A stretch of DNA of 64,000 nucleotides from Erodium maritimum (taxonomy: Eukaryota; Streptophyta; Magnoliopsida; Geraniales; Geraniaceae). This document shows, piece after piece, positions 34,435 to 47,481 of the stretch. Made by a program: the position numbers and the translations under genes. Every line of letters starts with the position of its first letter. The stretch's first letter is position 1. The notes under the pieces are model-generated. The model had not been told where the DNA came from, did not search any database, and saw only the letters and a program-made list of their open reading frames with translations. The DNA lies in the NCBI GenBank assembly GCA_963921825.1, contig OY997588.1:122191715-122255714 (forward strand). The letters are read 5' to 3'.

Positions 34435-35029
34435 ATCTATTTATTATTACAAAATAAATATAAATAAAATAATAGAGGAAGCTCCATCAGTGCCCCCGAT
34501 GAATAGAAACCATTCGTTAAGATCTTCAACTTAATGTATCATATGCGAGTGAGAACATAAAAATCTGGCAGAGTGTACTGAGGTTGACAGAAATCGCAAT
34601 ATAACTTTATCAAAAAAAAAAAAAATCGCAATATATAACCACCCGTTCCGTTCGAGATACAAACAAAAAGATTGGGCCCTGCCGGATTAATGGGTAACCG
34701 AAATTATTGGAGCTCGTATAAAGACTTCACGTGAACTTATATAATACGTCATGACAGGCATTGACAGGCCAATATCTTGCTGACACAGGCAGTGATGTAA
34801 TATTTAATTGCTGGCAGAATTTCTTTCGATTACTTGTTTGTTGACGTATGCATTTGATGGCATAGATACACACGTGCACAGCATATGTTTTGAATGCTTA
34901 TTTTTTTTTTCATTGAAATGATGTTTTGAATGCATACACAACGTGATGAATCAATTAGAGGGATTTAAATCGTTTTACATATGATGGTGTTTTTTTAATA
35001 TTCTTTTGACTAAATAGACTATATAAATA
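34435..35029. other. AT-rich spacer right of MITE copy B
   Basis: No gene or repeat terminus recognised. A TA- and A-rich stretch with one run of 13 A (around 34612-34624) is present. Confidence 0.45.
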
Positions 35030-37036
35030 ATGAGATACTTACGGAAAAGGATTCTGTTAGGGTTGAGAGCTCTCAATCTTTGTTATCGTAGTCATCATGA
35101 AATCGTTATCATGTACGCCTCCAACCACCATGATATCGATCGTGAGTCTTTCCTTCTTTCTATTCTTAGTATTGCTCTTCTCTACACATCCACAATTCAA
35201 CAGTGTTGTATCGAAAGGATGGCGTATCGATGAAAGATCGTGACTCTCTGGTGCGGTGGTGTTCTCCTCTACACATCTGCAATTTGGCGTTGCTATAATG
35301 GAAGGATAGTGCACTGGCGACGATCCGCGACTTTCTGTTACGATGATGCTCGTACTCTCCGTGTTAGCCTCCCACGTCTCGATCGGGAACTTGGTCGGCG
35401 ATATAGTCGGAAAAAACCAGACGAATCGAGCGAGGACTGTTATGCAGCCTCGCTAAGCCTAATGTGTAAGCAAGAATTCAGATATTTTTATCGGGAGGGA
35501 TCCCTGAATCATACTGTCACTCCCAGCCAGATTGTTAGGTTAAGGTTCGGTAGCTCATTTGACAAAACGAGTCCTTGTAGAGCATGGACCAAGCAGCATT
35601 TAGGCCTTACCTTGAGCTGTTTCTAGCAGTTGGCACCTTTTGGTTTTATTTTCTGTTCTAGTTTTGGTTTTAGTTTCTGTGTCAAGTTGGATATACTTAC
35701 TTATCTCCAACTTGACACCCGTTTCAAGTATGTGATATAAGTTAAGGCTTTGATTAGGTTCTAAAGAGAGAAAAATATAATTATATGAGAGAACTCGCGA
35801 CGACTAGGTCTAGATTTCTCAGTCGCCGTTAGTCTTTTGGTAGATGATAAATCACTCATGGAGGTTTGGTGATAGATCATTGAAGATTTGGTAACAGTTC
35901 AATAGAGGTTTGGCTAAAGGCCATCATGGCTAGACTATTGGTGCCTGGTTTGGGCGCTATTGTGTAAGTCTTTGGAGGCTTCGCTCGGCGTCAAGAGGCT
36001 GACAACAACGATTGAAGAGAGGGAAAAAAGGTATCACTGTGGCAAACTCATGGGGGACAGCGGAAACAACTTTTTGTTGTCGTTTAAGTGTTGGTTTGGT
36101 GTTTTGATAACCATGAATGAGACAGGTGCTTGGTCCTTGATCTCGTGCTAGTGCAGGGGCTTTTTGTAGGGATGGTTCGGCATCAAGATAGAGGGTTTCA
36201 TGGGTTACTGGCTCTTGGTGGCGTGGGGATTCAGTGGAGGCGGGAGGCGGAGCGATGGGATGTGTTCGGCCTCGTGCTGGGGCGGTGGTGGATGCATTCT
36301 CGTCACTACCTGGCAAGCAAGGCGACGACGATAATAGTGGAAGAGGACAGAGTGGAAGCAGCGACGATATTCAGTCAGTGTATTGATCCACAATTTTCGT
36401 TCGTCTGGTTGTAGAGTGGACAGGATGTACCTGTCTACTGTTAGTGCGCTAGAATCTTTGGTCTGATGCGAGTCTTGGGCATTGCCTCAGAGGGTCCTAC
36501 GGAGTCCAATGGATTGACAGTCCAATCGGTGAGGGGCGGAACGCACCCTCGCCTCGATCAATGAGGAGTTCGTGGTTTAGTGGGGGGTCGGACATCAACA
36601 CCGCCCCACTAGACATATGGTGCAGTGGTCCCACCAAACTTCTGCCACAATACTCTCCTACTACTTCGAAGGTTAGTACTCTCGCGTTTTTGGAGCCTTA
36701 CTTTCTCATTCCAGGGCGAACAACGCACGATGGAAACCCGGGAGAGTATACAGTCTGCCTAAGCGCCAATCCGGAAATGGGTTGGCTTTGTCCAAGTTCT
36801 CAATTTGGATCCGATGTATCGGTTTCTTCGGACGTTGTCGTAGTATTCTCTTTCGAAAATCTCAGTGAAACAATTAGGTTATCTGAGCATTTATTTTAGT
36901 TATTTTATTTTCCTGATGGGTCCTAGGTCGTTTGGACCTTGATTTCAGTATGTTTAAGTTTGAACTTTGTTGTGTCCACTTTGAGTTTGACTTTTTATGT
37001 TTTCTAGTACATAATTACGTCTTTCACTTAAAAAAA
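35030..37036 (+). other. LINE-related debris, probably two pieces
   Basis: 35030-35760 contains frames without a recognisable domain. Its 3' part (CTTACCTTGAGCTG near 35608) matches segments near 9265, 13287 and 13498 in other retroposon tails. 35760-37036 ends in an A-run (37030-37036) after a T-rich tail. It shares with the half-LINEs the block CACCCTCGCCTCGATCAATGAG (near 36545, cut here to its core CTCGCCT..AATGAG). Both look like rearranged 3' parts of ORF1-type LINEs. I find no RT, knuckle or target duplications, so the boundaries are uncertain. Confidence 0.4.
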
Positions 37037-37269
37037 GTATATGATTTGTTAAAACTATTTTTATGAGTTTTTTTAATGAAGTGTATTATTTTATTAATTT
37101 GGAAAAAATATTGACAGTGTAAATCAGTTAAAGAACATAGATTTTAATATATATATAAAAATCATCGTACTGGTCCTAGAACTATAACTTATACAAATTC
37201 GGTCTTGACAATTCAGGCTAAATGTCAAGAAACAAAACCCTAAAAAAATCTGGCTCGACTTGATATAAC

Positions 37270-38480
37270 TAGGAGGCCTGATGGTTACTCAATCTTCTGA
37301 AGAAGACCATTTATGTTTTGTTGAAAGTGTGTTACTTGACCATGGATAATAGTAATTGGAGGAAGAGTGCAATTGGTAGAAGAGTGGGACGAAAGTGAGA
37401 TGTAGCTCATCCCTTGTGTCCCGCATCTTCTTAGGGGGCATATTCGTTTTTCAAGAAACATGTCTATTGCCTGCAGGCTTTGTTTCGTCGATATTGCTAG
37501 CCAAACCAAATTTTATGTGGGCCACCATATCAACGCCCAAAACCACCTCTGGAAACCACTACGCGTCGAAGAACAGATCCTCATCAGTATAGACTTTGAT
37601 CACCGTGAAAAATCGACTCTACTTTTTTAAAGGAACTTCTTTTTTATGAGTTATTGTTCCTATTAGTTAATAAGATCAACATTTATTAATTAATAAGATA
37701 CACTAACTAGACATGTAAGTCAAAAATTTGGGTTAATTTTTTTTGAACTTATATAGGAGATGCTTCCGTCGAGCGCCATTCGTTCTCATTAACTTATTGA
37801 TGAGGGTCCACATCTCCTCCTTCCACTTTCAGCACATGGAAATCTGGGTTCAGGCTTCAAACCAACTTAATGATGTCATAACTATGATCAGAACGATGTT
37901 GGGAGGGTGCCTCAAGGTTCAACACGAAAAATGGGGACAACGCCAAAAGACCTTCCTCTAGGTTCAGACTTAGCTTGACATTAATCATCCTTTGCACCAG
38001 AGCATTTGTATGCGGTTTGAGGATTACGCTCAACTCGTCCATGTGTCTTTTTGTATGAGAGATTGTCCATTTCATGCTTCTCTTGCGGTAGATTCAGCCA
38101 CCTGGACTTGGATTTCCTAGACCTAGCCTCGGGAGGCACTATACCGGCCCTTCGACACGACATGTATTTACTAGCCGGTCCTCGACAACGGTGGGCATGT
38201 TTTTTCAAACGCATTTGTAAGATGACCTGACACCGAGGTTCCTCCTACCACTATTCCCGATAATCCTCTTTCGTTCACCCAGGTACGAATCACCCCTCGC
38301 AGTTATTACGCACCACATCCTCACTAAGCCTCAACATCTTGTTTAGGTGAGAAGCACACCCTAGGTCAACCACCGATGTTGGTAATCAAGGAGGGTTTAG
38401 GTTCTATTATCACTACGAGCATACAACACCACATTCTTGCTAACTCGGGTTAGGCATGCTTGGGGCCGGTGTATGAGGCT
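37270..38480 (-). other. Unassigned; possible Ty3/gypsy protease remnant
   Basis: On the minus strand about 37460-37545 reads VVLGVDMVAHIKFG, which loosely resembles the end of a gypsy retropepsin (vvLGvqWL..LG). 37285-37430 could be the following linker. The rest (37740-38480) is moderately GC-rich and lacks any motif I can name. Stops interrupt all frames. I regard this as probable LTR-retrotransposon debris only. Confidence 0.25.
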
Positions 38481-38653
38481 TGAAAATCTTCTTGGGTGAA
38501 ATAGTAAGACATCAGTGGAGATGTTTTGACTTGTTCACTAACATTTTTCTGTATACCATAATGGAAAATTTAAGTAAATCAATCAAGAAAACAGAGGCAG
38601 ACAAGTTGGTTACCAAGTTTGGTGCATCATCACCTGCATTTGGGGGCACTTTA

Positions 38654-41622
38654 TGTTAGTCTTATTGACCGTAGTTCAATCCTAAATGTCCAAATGTATA
38701 TATCATCGGTAGCAATAAAATTAAAGCGGCTTTATATTACTTATGTGTTGGAGTAATATATCGATGTATGCTCTGATCTATGCCCACCATGCGAATAGAA
38801 CCATAGATCGAGATAGATCACACTCGATGGGTCCCTAGTCAACAATGCTTCACTAGAAGCGACTAGTATGAAAGATGGCTCTTTATGGCTTACTTTCTGT
38901 TAGTCATTGGAATGGGATTCCGGAGTTTGATCATAAACATCATGTGGGACATGATATTGGATGACCCGACATGAATATGTGTCATAGATCAAGTCATGAA
39001 CATATTCATTGTCGTACCTTGCCATGTATCCTTAGACCAAGGAGTCTTTGTGATCGCTATGCAGTAAACAACTGAGTTTGACCTAAGCCTAACGTTGTCC
39101 GTAACAAGGCTTCCATAACGGCTAGGATTGGCTTGGGGACGGACTACATGAGTGACACGAAAGACGGCTAAGGGATTTATCCTTCATACTACGGTATGGG
39201 AAAGATATCGGTTCTCGGCCGCTTTATCGAGAGTGACTGAAAGAATAGCATCGCCATGCACATGATACCATTCATCTCACATATCAAGGAACAGTGATTG
39301 AGAATAATAAGGATGACGACTATATGCCTTATCTCAATCAGGATATCGGAGATAAAAGGATAATGACAAGGACGACGAAAAGGTTAGAATCGACAGGGTC
39401 GATTCCTTATGCAGTGTCAGGCAATACTAAAGTCTCGTTAGTTGCCACTTAAATACGATCAAGTAAAATGGGATTTTACGTTGATCTATTGACATGCATA
39501 AACCTAATGGTCACACCTGAGGGTGAAACTCATTGACACATTTATGGAGAATCGCCAAAAGGTAGTTGTCTCGGGACATGACCAAAACTGGGTTTTGGGG
39601 TCATGTGCCCGTAAGTGAATAGGACTTTACGGATCCAGACAAGGCTTGGAGTCTTGGGATTGATCGCGTCGGATAATGTTGGACATTTTCGGTATGGAAG
39701 GCTTGGAGGCGATGAGCGAATAACGGGACCTCGTTGGAAATGGGCACGGGCCATGTTCCAAGAGGCCCATGCAACCAAGGCCCATGGAACTAATTAATCA
39801 AGTCTTGATTTATTAGTACTAAGTAAGCATGATAAGGATTAAGGTGTTGGTGATTCACCACCTAACCCCATCTTGTTTAGTCATACTTTGTCCTATTTAC
39901 ACCTTACTTGTCACCATGCTTGTCCCACGCTTTTAGTTGGACAAGTATGAGGTTTGTTATGTTTAAGTCATCTTTTTTCAACATAACAAAGACAAGACAA
40001 GAATAGGAAACACATTTCCTCTCCCTCTTCCTTGCAATTTCGGCCAAGGGTGTGTTCCAGCTCCATTTTTGTGTTCTTGAGTTCTCAAAGAGAAGAACCA
40101 TGTCACGCCCCAAATCCAGTTTTGGCCGGACTCGAGACGTGACCTAAAACAAACGAGGTAAAGGTAATAAAACTGTAATAGATTCCTTTACAATTGAAAA
40201 CGAGTCTAAAGTATTTCTCAATAATCCAAAAAGATGTCAAAACTTGATAAGTAACCTAAGGTAAATAAAGTTCAACAATGTGGACCAACACATCTCTAAT
40301 ACAGTCCTCAAGACATCCAGAAGCTCCCGAGCCTCGAATTCCCCCAAATCTCAAGCATACCTGTACACACATTTTTCTTTGGAACCGGGTTGACCCGGAT
40401 CCGAGCCCAGACCCGACCCAGACCCGGATCCAAGCCTGACCCGGACCAGACTCGGACCTGATCTGGTCAGAGCCTCAGCCCGGCCCGAAGTTCATCAAGG
40501 GCCCAAGGCCCGCCTTGGTTCTGTCTGTCCAAGGCCCAACAACAAGTTGGCCCAACCTAAGCTTAAAGAGGGCTAGGGTTTGGTGGCGGCGCGACGACGG
40601 CGGAGGTGCTGGACTGGCCTTCCTCTCCGGTCAAGCGAGGTGATTCGCCGGCGACCTGCACGACGGCGGCTTCTCCAGGTCTCCCACACCTGTGCTCCAG
40701 CTCGCTTCTGCTCAGAATGACGAAGCCCTGTCCACCGGAATCGAACCCGAGTTCAGAGACGAATCTCAGTGATTCGACGGTGGAGTTGAAGAGGGGACGA
40801 CCCGCCGTGGGAGTGAAGCCCAGGTCGAAGCAAATTCGCCGGTATCGTTCTCCTCAAGCGGCGTTCTTACGCGAGTCGGGTGGATCTCGCCGGAGAAAAC
40901 GAACGGAGCCAGACACCCCATCGCGACAGGATTAATAACGATGCCGGCGGTGGAGTGTGCCACGAATCTGCATCGGTTTTCTACGACGCCGGCGTGGTTG
41001 TGGCTTGGTCCCGGATGAGGTGAATCAGGGTTGGGTGAGGGCGGCGCTGCTCGAGAGGAGAGAGGAAAGGAGGAACGGGAGGTTTCGAGGGAGAGAGGGA
41101 TTTGGGGGCGGCGATGTTTTTGCCTCGCGATGCGTGCTCTAACGCGTGAAGAAGAGGTACAGGGATGGGCTAGGGTTCTCAGCTTGTGAAATTGGGCCAA
41201 TTTTCGTGCTCTGGCCCAGTTTGTCCCTGACCGGCCCAACTCGCCCTTGACCAGCCCAGTCAGCCCAATCCTACTTGTTCTCTCTTTTTTTTTTAACTTT
41301 ATCTGTTGCAACTTGATACCTCAACGTTTCAAACTTTAAAATGATACCCAATTCGTGATTTTTGAAGAGAATAATCAAAATAAATTTGCTGGACTTTACA
41401 AACCACGTGGCTTTGATTCCTATGTGGATATGTAGGCGTCTTGAAGACTCAAGCCAATCATTCGATGCCCGGTGTTCTTGTTTTGGTAATAAAATAGTGC
41501 TGAATTTTTTCTCTTGTGAATCCATTCTTTGTTAGTTGTTTCATGGTTTTAATCGTCTCTTTGTTTTCATTGATTTTTTGCTGCGAGTTGGTTCATATCC
41601 AACCCTACCTCGAGACCCAACA
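38654..41622. repeat. Solo LTR D (left copy), inside the copia 3' LTR
   Basis: The ends are TGTTAGTCTTATTG and CGAGACCCAACA (TG...CA). The 5-bp duplication cttta is exact at 38649-38653 and 41623-41627. The copy is 2969 bp long, or about 1.66 kb after removing solo LTR F. It matches the 48616-50303 copy in inverted orientation. No internal domain, primer site or second LTR is attached, so it is a recombination product of a full element. Confidence 0.88.
40101..41400. repeat. Solo LTR F, nested in solo LTR D
   Basis: A 1300-bp segment starts TGTCACGCCCCAAATCC and ends GGACTTTACA, flanked by an exact 5-bp duplication aacca (40096-40100 and 41401-41405). The matching place in the other D copy (near 48830) is uninterrupted, which confirms the insertion. 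Plant LTRs starting TGTCACGCCCC are usually from Ty3/gypsy elements; that assignment is from general knowledge only. GC-rich frames inside it (40606-40935, 40766-41311) have no recognisable domains and I do not call them genes. Confidence 0.85.
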
Positions 41623-42387
41623 CTTTACCAGTGGAAAGGTTTCACTATCAAGTAATCAATCAACATAAAAGTTTTGATCCTACAGATCAATACTATGCTA
41701 TTATTAAAATGTGCGAACCCATCTCAGAGCCTCCCCCTGAATCCAAGAGCCACTCTTGATTCCACTCTACGAGCCCTTCAGTCTCAGATTACCCTTGCGG
41801 TCTTTAATGGTTGATCGTGACACTTCAATCTCGCAAACACAATATCATCACTCTTCACTTACGAAATGAGGATGAACACAACAACTTTCTTCTTTGTACA
41901 CTTCATTCAGTTTTCTAATACGCTAGTCCAACACGCTTAGGCAACCTGCAATTATTAACACAAGAAAAACAAACAAAATAGTCCTTACGGGCGACAAAAT
42001 TAGTCAGTTACGACTTACAAAGTTCAGAGAATAATATGAACGATGATCCGAACCGAGCTACCAAAGTTACTAGGGATTTTATACCTCGAACGACTTTGTA
42101 TCGTGCCTCCTAGGGTTTCCTTAACCTTGAGAGTCACGATCAGGGAAAATCACTTAGCTTCCTTACGTTAGAGAGTTTCCTTAATAGAACAGATAACTAT
42201 AGAAGAAGTATCTTCTAACCAGGAAACAAATCTGTAGAACCGAATTCGCATAGATACACTCAAGATGTCTTGGACATCCGGATTGGCATATTTTCTATCT
42301 TTGCCACCGGTCACACACAAGATGTCTATTGACATCTTGGACAACAGCTTGCTCAACACAAACATGACCAATTTAGATGTAACAACA

Positions 42388-42401
42388 ATCTCCACCTTTG
42401 G
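42388..42401 (-). other. Polypurine tract of the copia element
   Basis: The minus strand reads CCAAAGGTGGAGAT directly before the TGTTGTTAC start of the 3' LTR. A GGTGGAGATTGTTG junction is characteristic of plant copia elements, where the tract primes plus-strand DNA synthesis. Confidence 0.8.
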
Positions 42402-42858
42402 CCATTTTTGGTAGGAAAGCATTTCAGCTACTTCAATATTGGCGATGATAAACAGAAATTAGCATCGATTGATCACAGTTCTTCATATAGCTCAGTTTTC
42501 TTCAACAATCACTAGGGATCTCTTCAAATCAACACACTTAAAGACCGGTATCCTTAAAACACAAAACACATTGAAGAGAGCTTCTTACCAGATCATTCTA
42601 ATATGTATGTTTGACTTAGTCATACCACTTCTCCCCTTAATTTCCATAAAAGATACCAAAGATAGAAACATAGTGATCCATCTATTCTAACTAAGGTGAT
42701 AACAAAATTGCAGCAAACAGTATACTACATAAACGACATCATCAACTCGGACATGCCCGATGCAAAATATTACAACCATAGCTCAACAAAAGATTTTAAC
42801 TATCAGGGATCACAACCATAATTCAACAAAAGAGTTTAACTATCAGGGACATATGTCT

Positions 42859-44570
42859 TCACAGTGGATCAAATTCAGATGAGGAGGCTTCTGGTTTGAC
42901 GTCTTCTAATACATTCTCCTTGACATCTTCCTGCAGGTCTTGAACGAGGGCTTCAAGTATTCTCTTCTGCTTGTCCAGAATTGTAAGTGTACCTTTGACC
43001 TTGGCAATGTGTGACACAGAAAGTCTTGGACCTTCTGAACTGCTTGCACCCTTAGTCTTCTTCTTTCCTGATGTCAAGAAATCATCAGTGACCTTCGGAC
43101 TTTCAAGGCGCTTCATGTTAAAAGATAATGGAGCGGGTTTCTTTCCTTGGATGTTAGTATTCCTTAGAATACGAGGATGTTGGTGAAGAATCGTGCCAAC
43201 GATAAAGGTAGGAAAATCAATTGGCAACTTTACAACAATTGATCGTCCATGACGAGCAAGATGTTCAAGAATAATATAGCCAAAGTTCAAGGTGGAAGAT
43301 GTACCTACAACATAGATGAGTTTGGCTACCTCTAGAGTGATACTTGAGGCATGGGTGGAAGACGCCCAGTTAGCCAGTACAATACTGAACATGACGGAGT
43401 ACATATGAGTTAGTTTTGAAGAAGCGAATTTTCCTTTTGAAGGCCATTTCTTTTCCAATGATCCAGTAATCTTTGTGGCTACATCATCAAGACTATACAT
43501 GCTGATTCTTGACAGGATTGCAGTTCTTCCCAGAAATGCATTGATGACATCTTCGTTGACATTAATAAGTTTTCCTCTCACTGTGACTTTATGAAAATAT
43601 GGATTTTCTAGTTTATCAAAACCCGGACTAAGATTTGTTATGGACTCCCTTACATGTTGGGGATAGAAGGGAACGATTCCTCTGATTGTTTTCATTAACT
43701 GAGTATCGTTGAGAACCTTGAAGACTTGCTTCAAACCTTTCCTATCTTCAGAAAATTCCCTCTTAGGACAGATAGATCTTTGGGAGACAACATCTCACTT
43801 ATTAGTTACTTCTTCACGGGTTCTCTTTACGGTGACAACTTTATTTCCCTTTGACTTGGGAAGTGAAGCAACTTCCTCAACGACTTCTTCTCCAAAAGAG
43901 GGTTCATCACCCAGATGAATGACAGACTTGTCAGTCTTCCTTAGGGAAGAGGAACTAGAGCCCTTTCTGTTGGATGCTCGTCTCTTCAGGCTACTTAAAG
44001 GAGTTTCTAGGTCTTCTTCTTCAACAATTTTCTTTGACTTGAGTCTCTTGGACTCTCTTTGGGATGGAGGCAAAGATTTTGATCTTCCTTTTCTTTTCTT
44101 GCTTTTGTTTCACAGAACCTGGTTCTACTAGGGTAACCTCTTCATTAACACCATGAAGGATTTCTTTAGAAACATCTTTGGGAACTTTTGATGTATCAAC
44201 ATGGATACCTTCTTCCCTTTTTAGTGGCTTCAACATTAAAACTAGATCCCTTTTCTATAGATGTAGCCTCAGAACTTCCAGCATCCTTTTCCACTGATTT
44301 CACAACCCCTTTCCAAACATTAGATGCATAATTATCTTTCGTTCTCGTGTCGGACTCAAGATCCTGAACAAGTTTATTATCTACTACTTTAACCTTGGAC
44401 TTTCTCCTTTTCTTTGCCTGCAAAAGTTTTTTAGATGGGATAGTTTCAGAAGTATCAACAATAATAGGACTTTTAATCTTCTTAGGCTCAATCACTGATT
44501 CTTTATTAGTAGCAGTATCTATAGGTTTTTCAGTAAGAGGATCAGAACTACCTAGTAAACCCTAAACCTT
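42859..44570 (-). pseudogene. Envelope-like extra ORF of SIRE-type copia
   Basis: This ORF sits between the deleted pol and the 3' LTR, where SIRE/Maximus elements carry an additional ORF. Its N-terminal half (44570-43800) is Lys/Ser/Glu-rich with frameshifts near 44210 and 44050. After one TGA near 43794 the same frame continues as a folded-looking domain (42859-43734): GIVPFYPQHVRESITNLSPG, HKVTVRGKLINVNEDVINAF and WPSKGKFASSKL. That domain is the one databases call envelope-like or putative plant transposon protein. A Glu-rich, coiled-coil-like C-terminus follows (LDKQKRILEALVQDLQED). No signal peptide or obvious membrane segment is visible. Biochemical function is unknown, and a viral envelope role is unproven for the whole family. 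Confidence 0.75.
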
Positions 44571-45028
44571 TAGGAGAGAGAGAGATAGTTTGAAATGGAC
44601 ACTACTTTCCTTTTCTCTTCATACATGTGTGCTGTCAAAGTTTAGGAGGGAACTTAATCAATTTTGAAATTTTGATTTCCTCCACCAGTACCAAACATCT
44701 TATGTGACATTTCTTGGAACATCTTGATAACATACATCTAGTCAATCATGGAGATGAACCCATTTTTCTTAGTAGCTTGAGTTCTGTCAGTTTCTTATTG
44801 ATAATAGTCACTTTTCTTGTGATATTGAGGTACCCTATCATACCCAACTTGAAAAACTTTTCATGTTAGGTGAGGCAAGTGAGGATCAATGAACTCTTTA
44901 GATTGGGCGCCGTAGAATTTTTCACTATCTATTTCCTCTGTATCAAGATTAGATTAAGATACAGAATGATCCTTGTTTCGAGTGAGAATGCCATGCTCAT
45001 TTGTTTCAATCCTGATAATCTAGTTTGC

Positions 45029-47439
45029 TTATGGATAAACATCAGGTGTGGCATTCGTATCTGTGAAATCTTGTTTGATATTTGAGATTGAGTTCAATAC
45101 CTTGTGGTTGGGGAAGTCATCAGGTTGTTTCAGGTCCACATTGTTGAACTGTTGATTCCTTAATTCAACTTCATCTCCTTTTTTCCTCAGACACGTTGAT
45201 GTAGACAAACATGTGAAGGGCATAGTTCCATTTGGAGACCAAAAATAGCAGTTATCTTTCAATTAAATATCGTACATAAGAGTAAAGACGTCATTGTTCA
45301 TAATAAAGCACATGGAACTGGTAAATTCCACTGATAGCTTTAAATCACATATTTGACTTATGCTAAACAGGTTGGTAGAGAGTCCTTCTACCAGTAGTGT
45401 CTCAGTTATACATTTGATACCAGGGAATTTTAATGGACCCTTCCCAATGACTCTTGTCTTAGCTCCATCTCCAAACGTGACGTGTCCATCAAGGCATGAA
45501 CGAACATTTGTCAAGTGTTCGCGATTTTCAGTCATGTGTTGTGAAGCTTCACTTTCAAAGTACCAAACATGTTCGTTGGATTCAACCAGGGTGGTGTATG
45601 CAACATTGGCTCGATAACTTTCACCCTTAGCTATCCAATCCTGCTTCAATAAGGTCTGAGTCTGACCAAGGTTTCTCGTTTGAACTCTAGACCTTCCATT
45701 CAGTTTATAGCAATGTGGCCTTATGTGACCTTTCTTACCACAGAAGTGACACCATCATAGAGTTCTTTTAAGATCATCTGCATATCCATATCGTGCTTGA
45801 GAGTTGGGTGGAATTGTGGTTGCTGAATCTCTAGATGTTTTATGGGCAGTTACGCACGATGTTGTTCAGAATATCGGTTATAATGTTGCAGAACTTCATG
45901 CATTTTGAGGGTTGATGAAATCTGATCAACTTTCTATTTTGCAGCAGCTACGGATTGGAGAAATTTCGTTCAAGGAATAAGTGCGGCTTGCGGAGTTGAA
46001 GCTTCACCAGCATAACCATGTCCGTTCATATTCTTAACTGTTTTTCCAATAGACAGAACCTTATTCATCTTGTCTGTGCTTGGGTTCAACATCTGGATGA
46101 ACTTGGAGATTCGACCCATCTCCTTATTGAGTATATTAACTTCTTTCTTGAGAGATTCAATTGTTTCTAGCAATCTGGCCTTTTCTTCAGTTAGAACATG
46201 TAGTTGCTTGCTCCGTTCCTCTAGGATCTAAGACTCTTTAACCAACATGTGATCATAGGAATTATTCATGCCAAGTTCTGATAGTGATTCTGATGAGAGG
46301 ATTTTATCTATGGTTTCCCCTATTTCAAAAGGATTAGCATGAGTAGTAAAAGCATTAAGATTTATTACTTGATTATTTTCACATTGCTCATCATCTTCAT
46401 CGGACAAAGATGTCTTAAATCCTTTCTTTTGTTTCTTTAAAAATGTTGCACATTCTTGCTGAGTATAGCCATAGCCTTCACATTCATAGTATTGAGCTCT
46501 TTTTCCTCTGCTGACTTGATCCGCGTTCCTTTCATCATGTTTCTGTCCCTTCTAATGTGAAAATTCAATAACATCTTGGTGAACATCATCATTGACATTT
46601 TGACGAGCATATCATTCTAGCTTTCGATTGAAACACTTCATCATTTTCTTCATTATCATAACCACTGCTTCTACCATCTCTTCTTATGGATCAGTGCCCA
46701 TTTTAACATTGAGGTCTTGTGCAGTGCTTTTAAGAAAAATTCCTTTATTTCTCTTCTATGCGCTTTGAAGTGACAACTCAAAGGTCATGAGTAATCCTAC
46801 GAGTTCATCAAATCTTAGAGTGCTCAAGTCATGCATTTCTTCTATAGATGTTATCTTTATTTTAAATCTTGAGTTCACAGCTCGTAGAGTTTTCGTAACA
46901 TGTTCTTCATCTGACATTGGTTTCCCTAATAAGTAAGATTCATTTGCAATGTCTCTGATGTGAACATGAAACTAAGTGATTTTCTCATCGTCTCTCATGG
47001 TCAGGGCCTCAAATCTTGTGGTGAGACATTGCAACCTCTGATCTTTGACTTTAGTGGGGCCTTCATATGCAATTTCCAATATCTCTCATGCTTACTTAGC
47101 GCTCGTGCATGTGTTAATAAGTTTAAAGACAATTTGATCAACACCATTGAATATAGCATTAGGAGCACGAGAATTACCCATTGAGGGTTCATCATCTGCT
47201 ATACTCCAGTCATTTTTTGGCTTCGACATAGCTGGTTTCCCTTCCTCATGTTTCAATAGTGGTGGTTCCCAGCCATGAACCACAGATTTCCAGGTTCTAT
47301 TGTCTAGGGATTTCATAAACCCACTCATTCTGGCTTTTTAGTAGCCATAATTTGTCTCATTAAGCACTGGTAATCGATTAACTAAACCTCCTTCTCTTAA
47401 GTATTCCATTCTTGCACAGGCCGAATTGTTCCCCTTCAT
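45029..47439 (-). pseudogene. Copia gag and protease remnant
   Basis: From 47439 the minus strand reads the gag start (MKGNNSACARMEYL, then RMSGFMKSLDNRTWKSVVHG and APNAIFNGVDQIVFKLINT), with TAA at the expected Trp codon near 47340. A first CCHC knuckle lies near 46450-46485 (CEGYGYTQQEC; the His is Tyr, so it is damaged). A second, intact one is near 45710-45755 (CHFCGKKGHIRPHC). The protease region at 45263-45649 contains WYFESEASQHMT, where the catalytic DSG is changed to ESE. GHVTFGDGAKTRVIGKG and LSTNLFSISQICDL follow. The pre-integrase segment (45029-45262) breaks off, and no integrase or RT follows. Inactive. Confidence 0.85.
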
Positions 47440-47466
47440 GATCATACCATGTATATTGGGTGAACT

Positions 47467-47479
47467 GCTCTGATACCAA
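47467..47479 (-). other. Primer binding site (tRNA-Met type)
   Basis: The minus strand reads TTGGTATCAGAGC two bases after the 5' LTR end. It is complementary to the 3' end of plant initiator methionine tRNA, the usual primer of copia elements. It fixes the orientation of the element. Confidence 0.9.
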
Positions 47480-47481
47480 TT

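Larger units (their letters stand above)
38481..42387 (-). repeat. 3' LTR of the copia element, split by a solo LTR
   Basis: The two outer pieces, 38481-38653 and 41628-42387, align end to end with the 5' LTR at 47482-48412 once the insertion and its duplicated cttta are removed. The net length is 933 bp against 931 bp. On the minus strand it starts TGTTGTTACATCTAA and ends near ATTTTCA. Visible differences between the LTRs are many, so the insertion is not recent. Confidence 0.85.

Noticed and set aside
38654-38720. First thought: D copies extend to a 2.0-kb LTR ending at 50618
   Set aside because: The AGACCTAACA at 50618 is not flanked by a duplication. The end at 50303 with tcatg on both sides fits, and the left copy ends at the same base.
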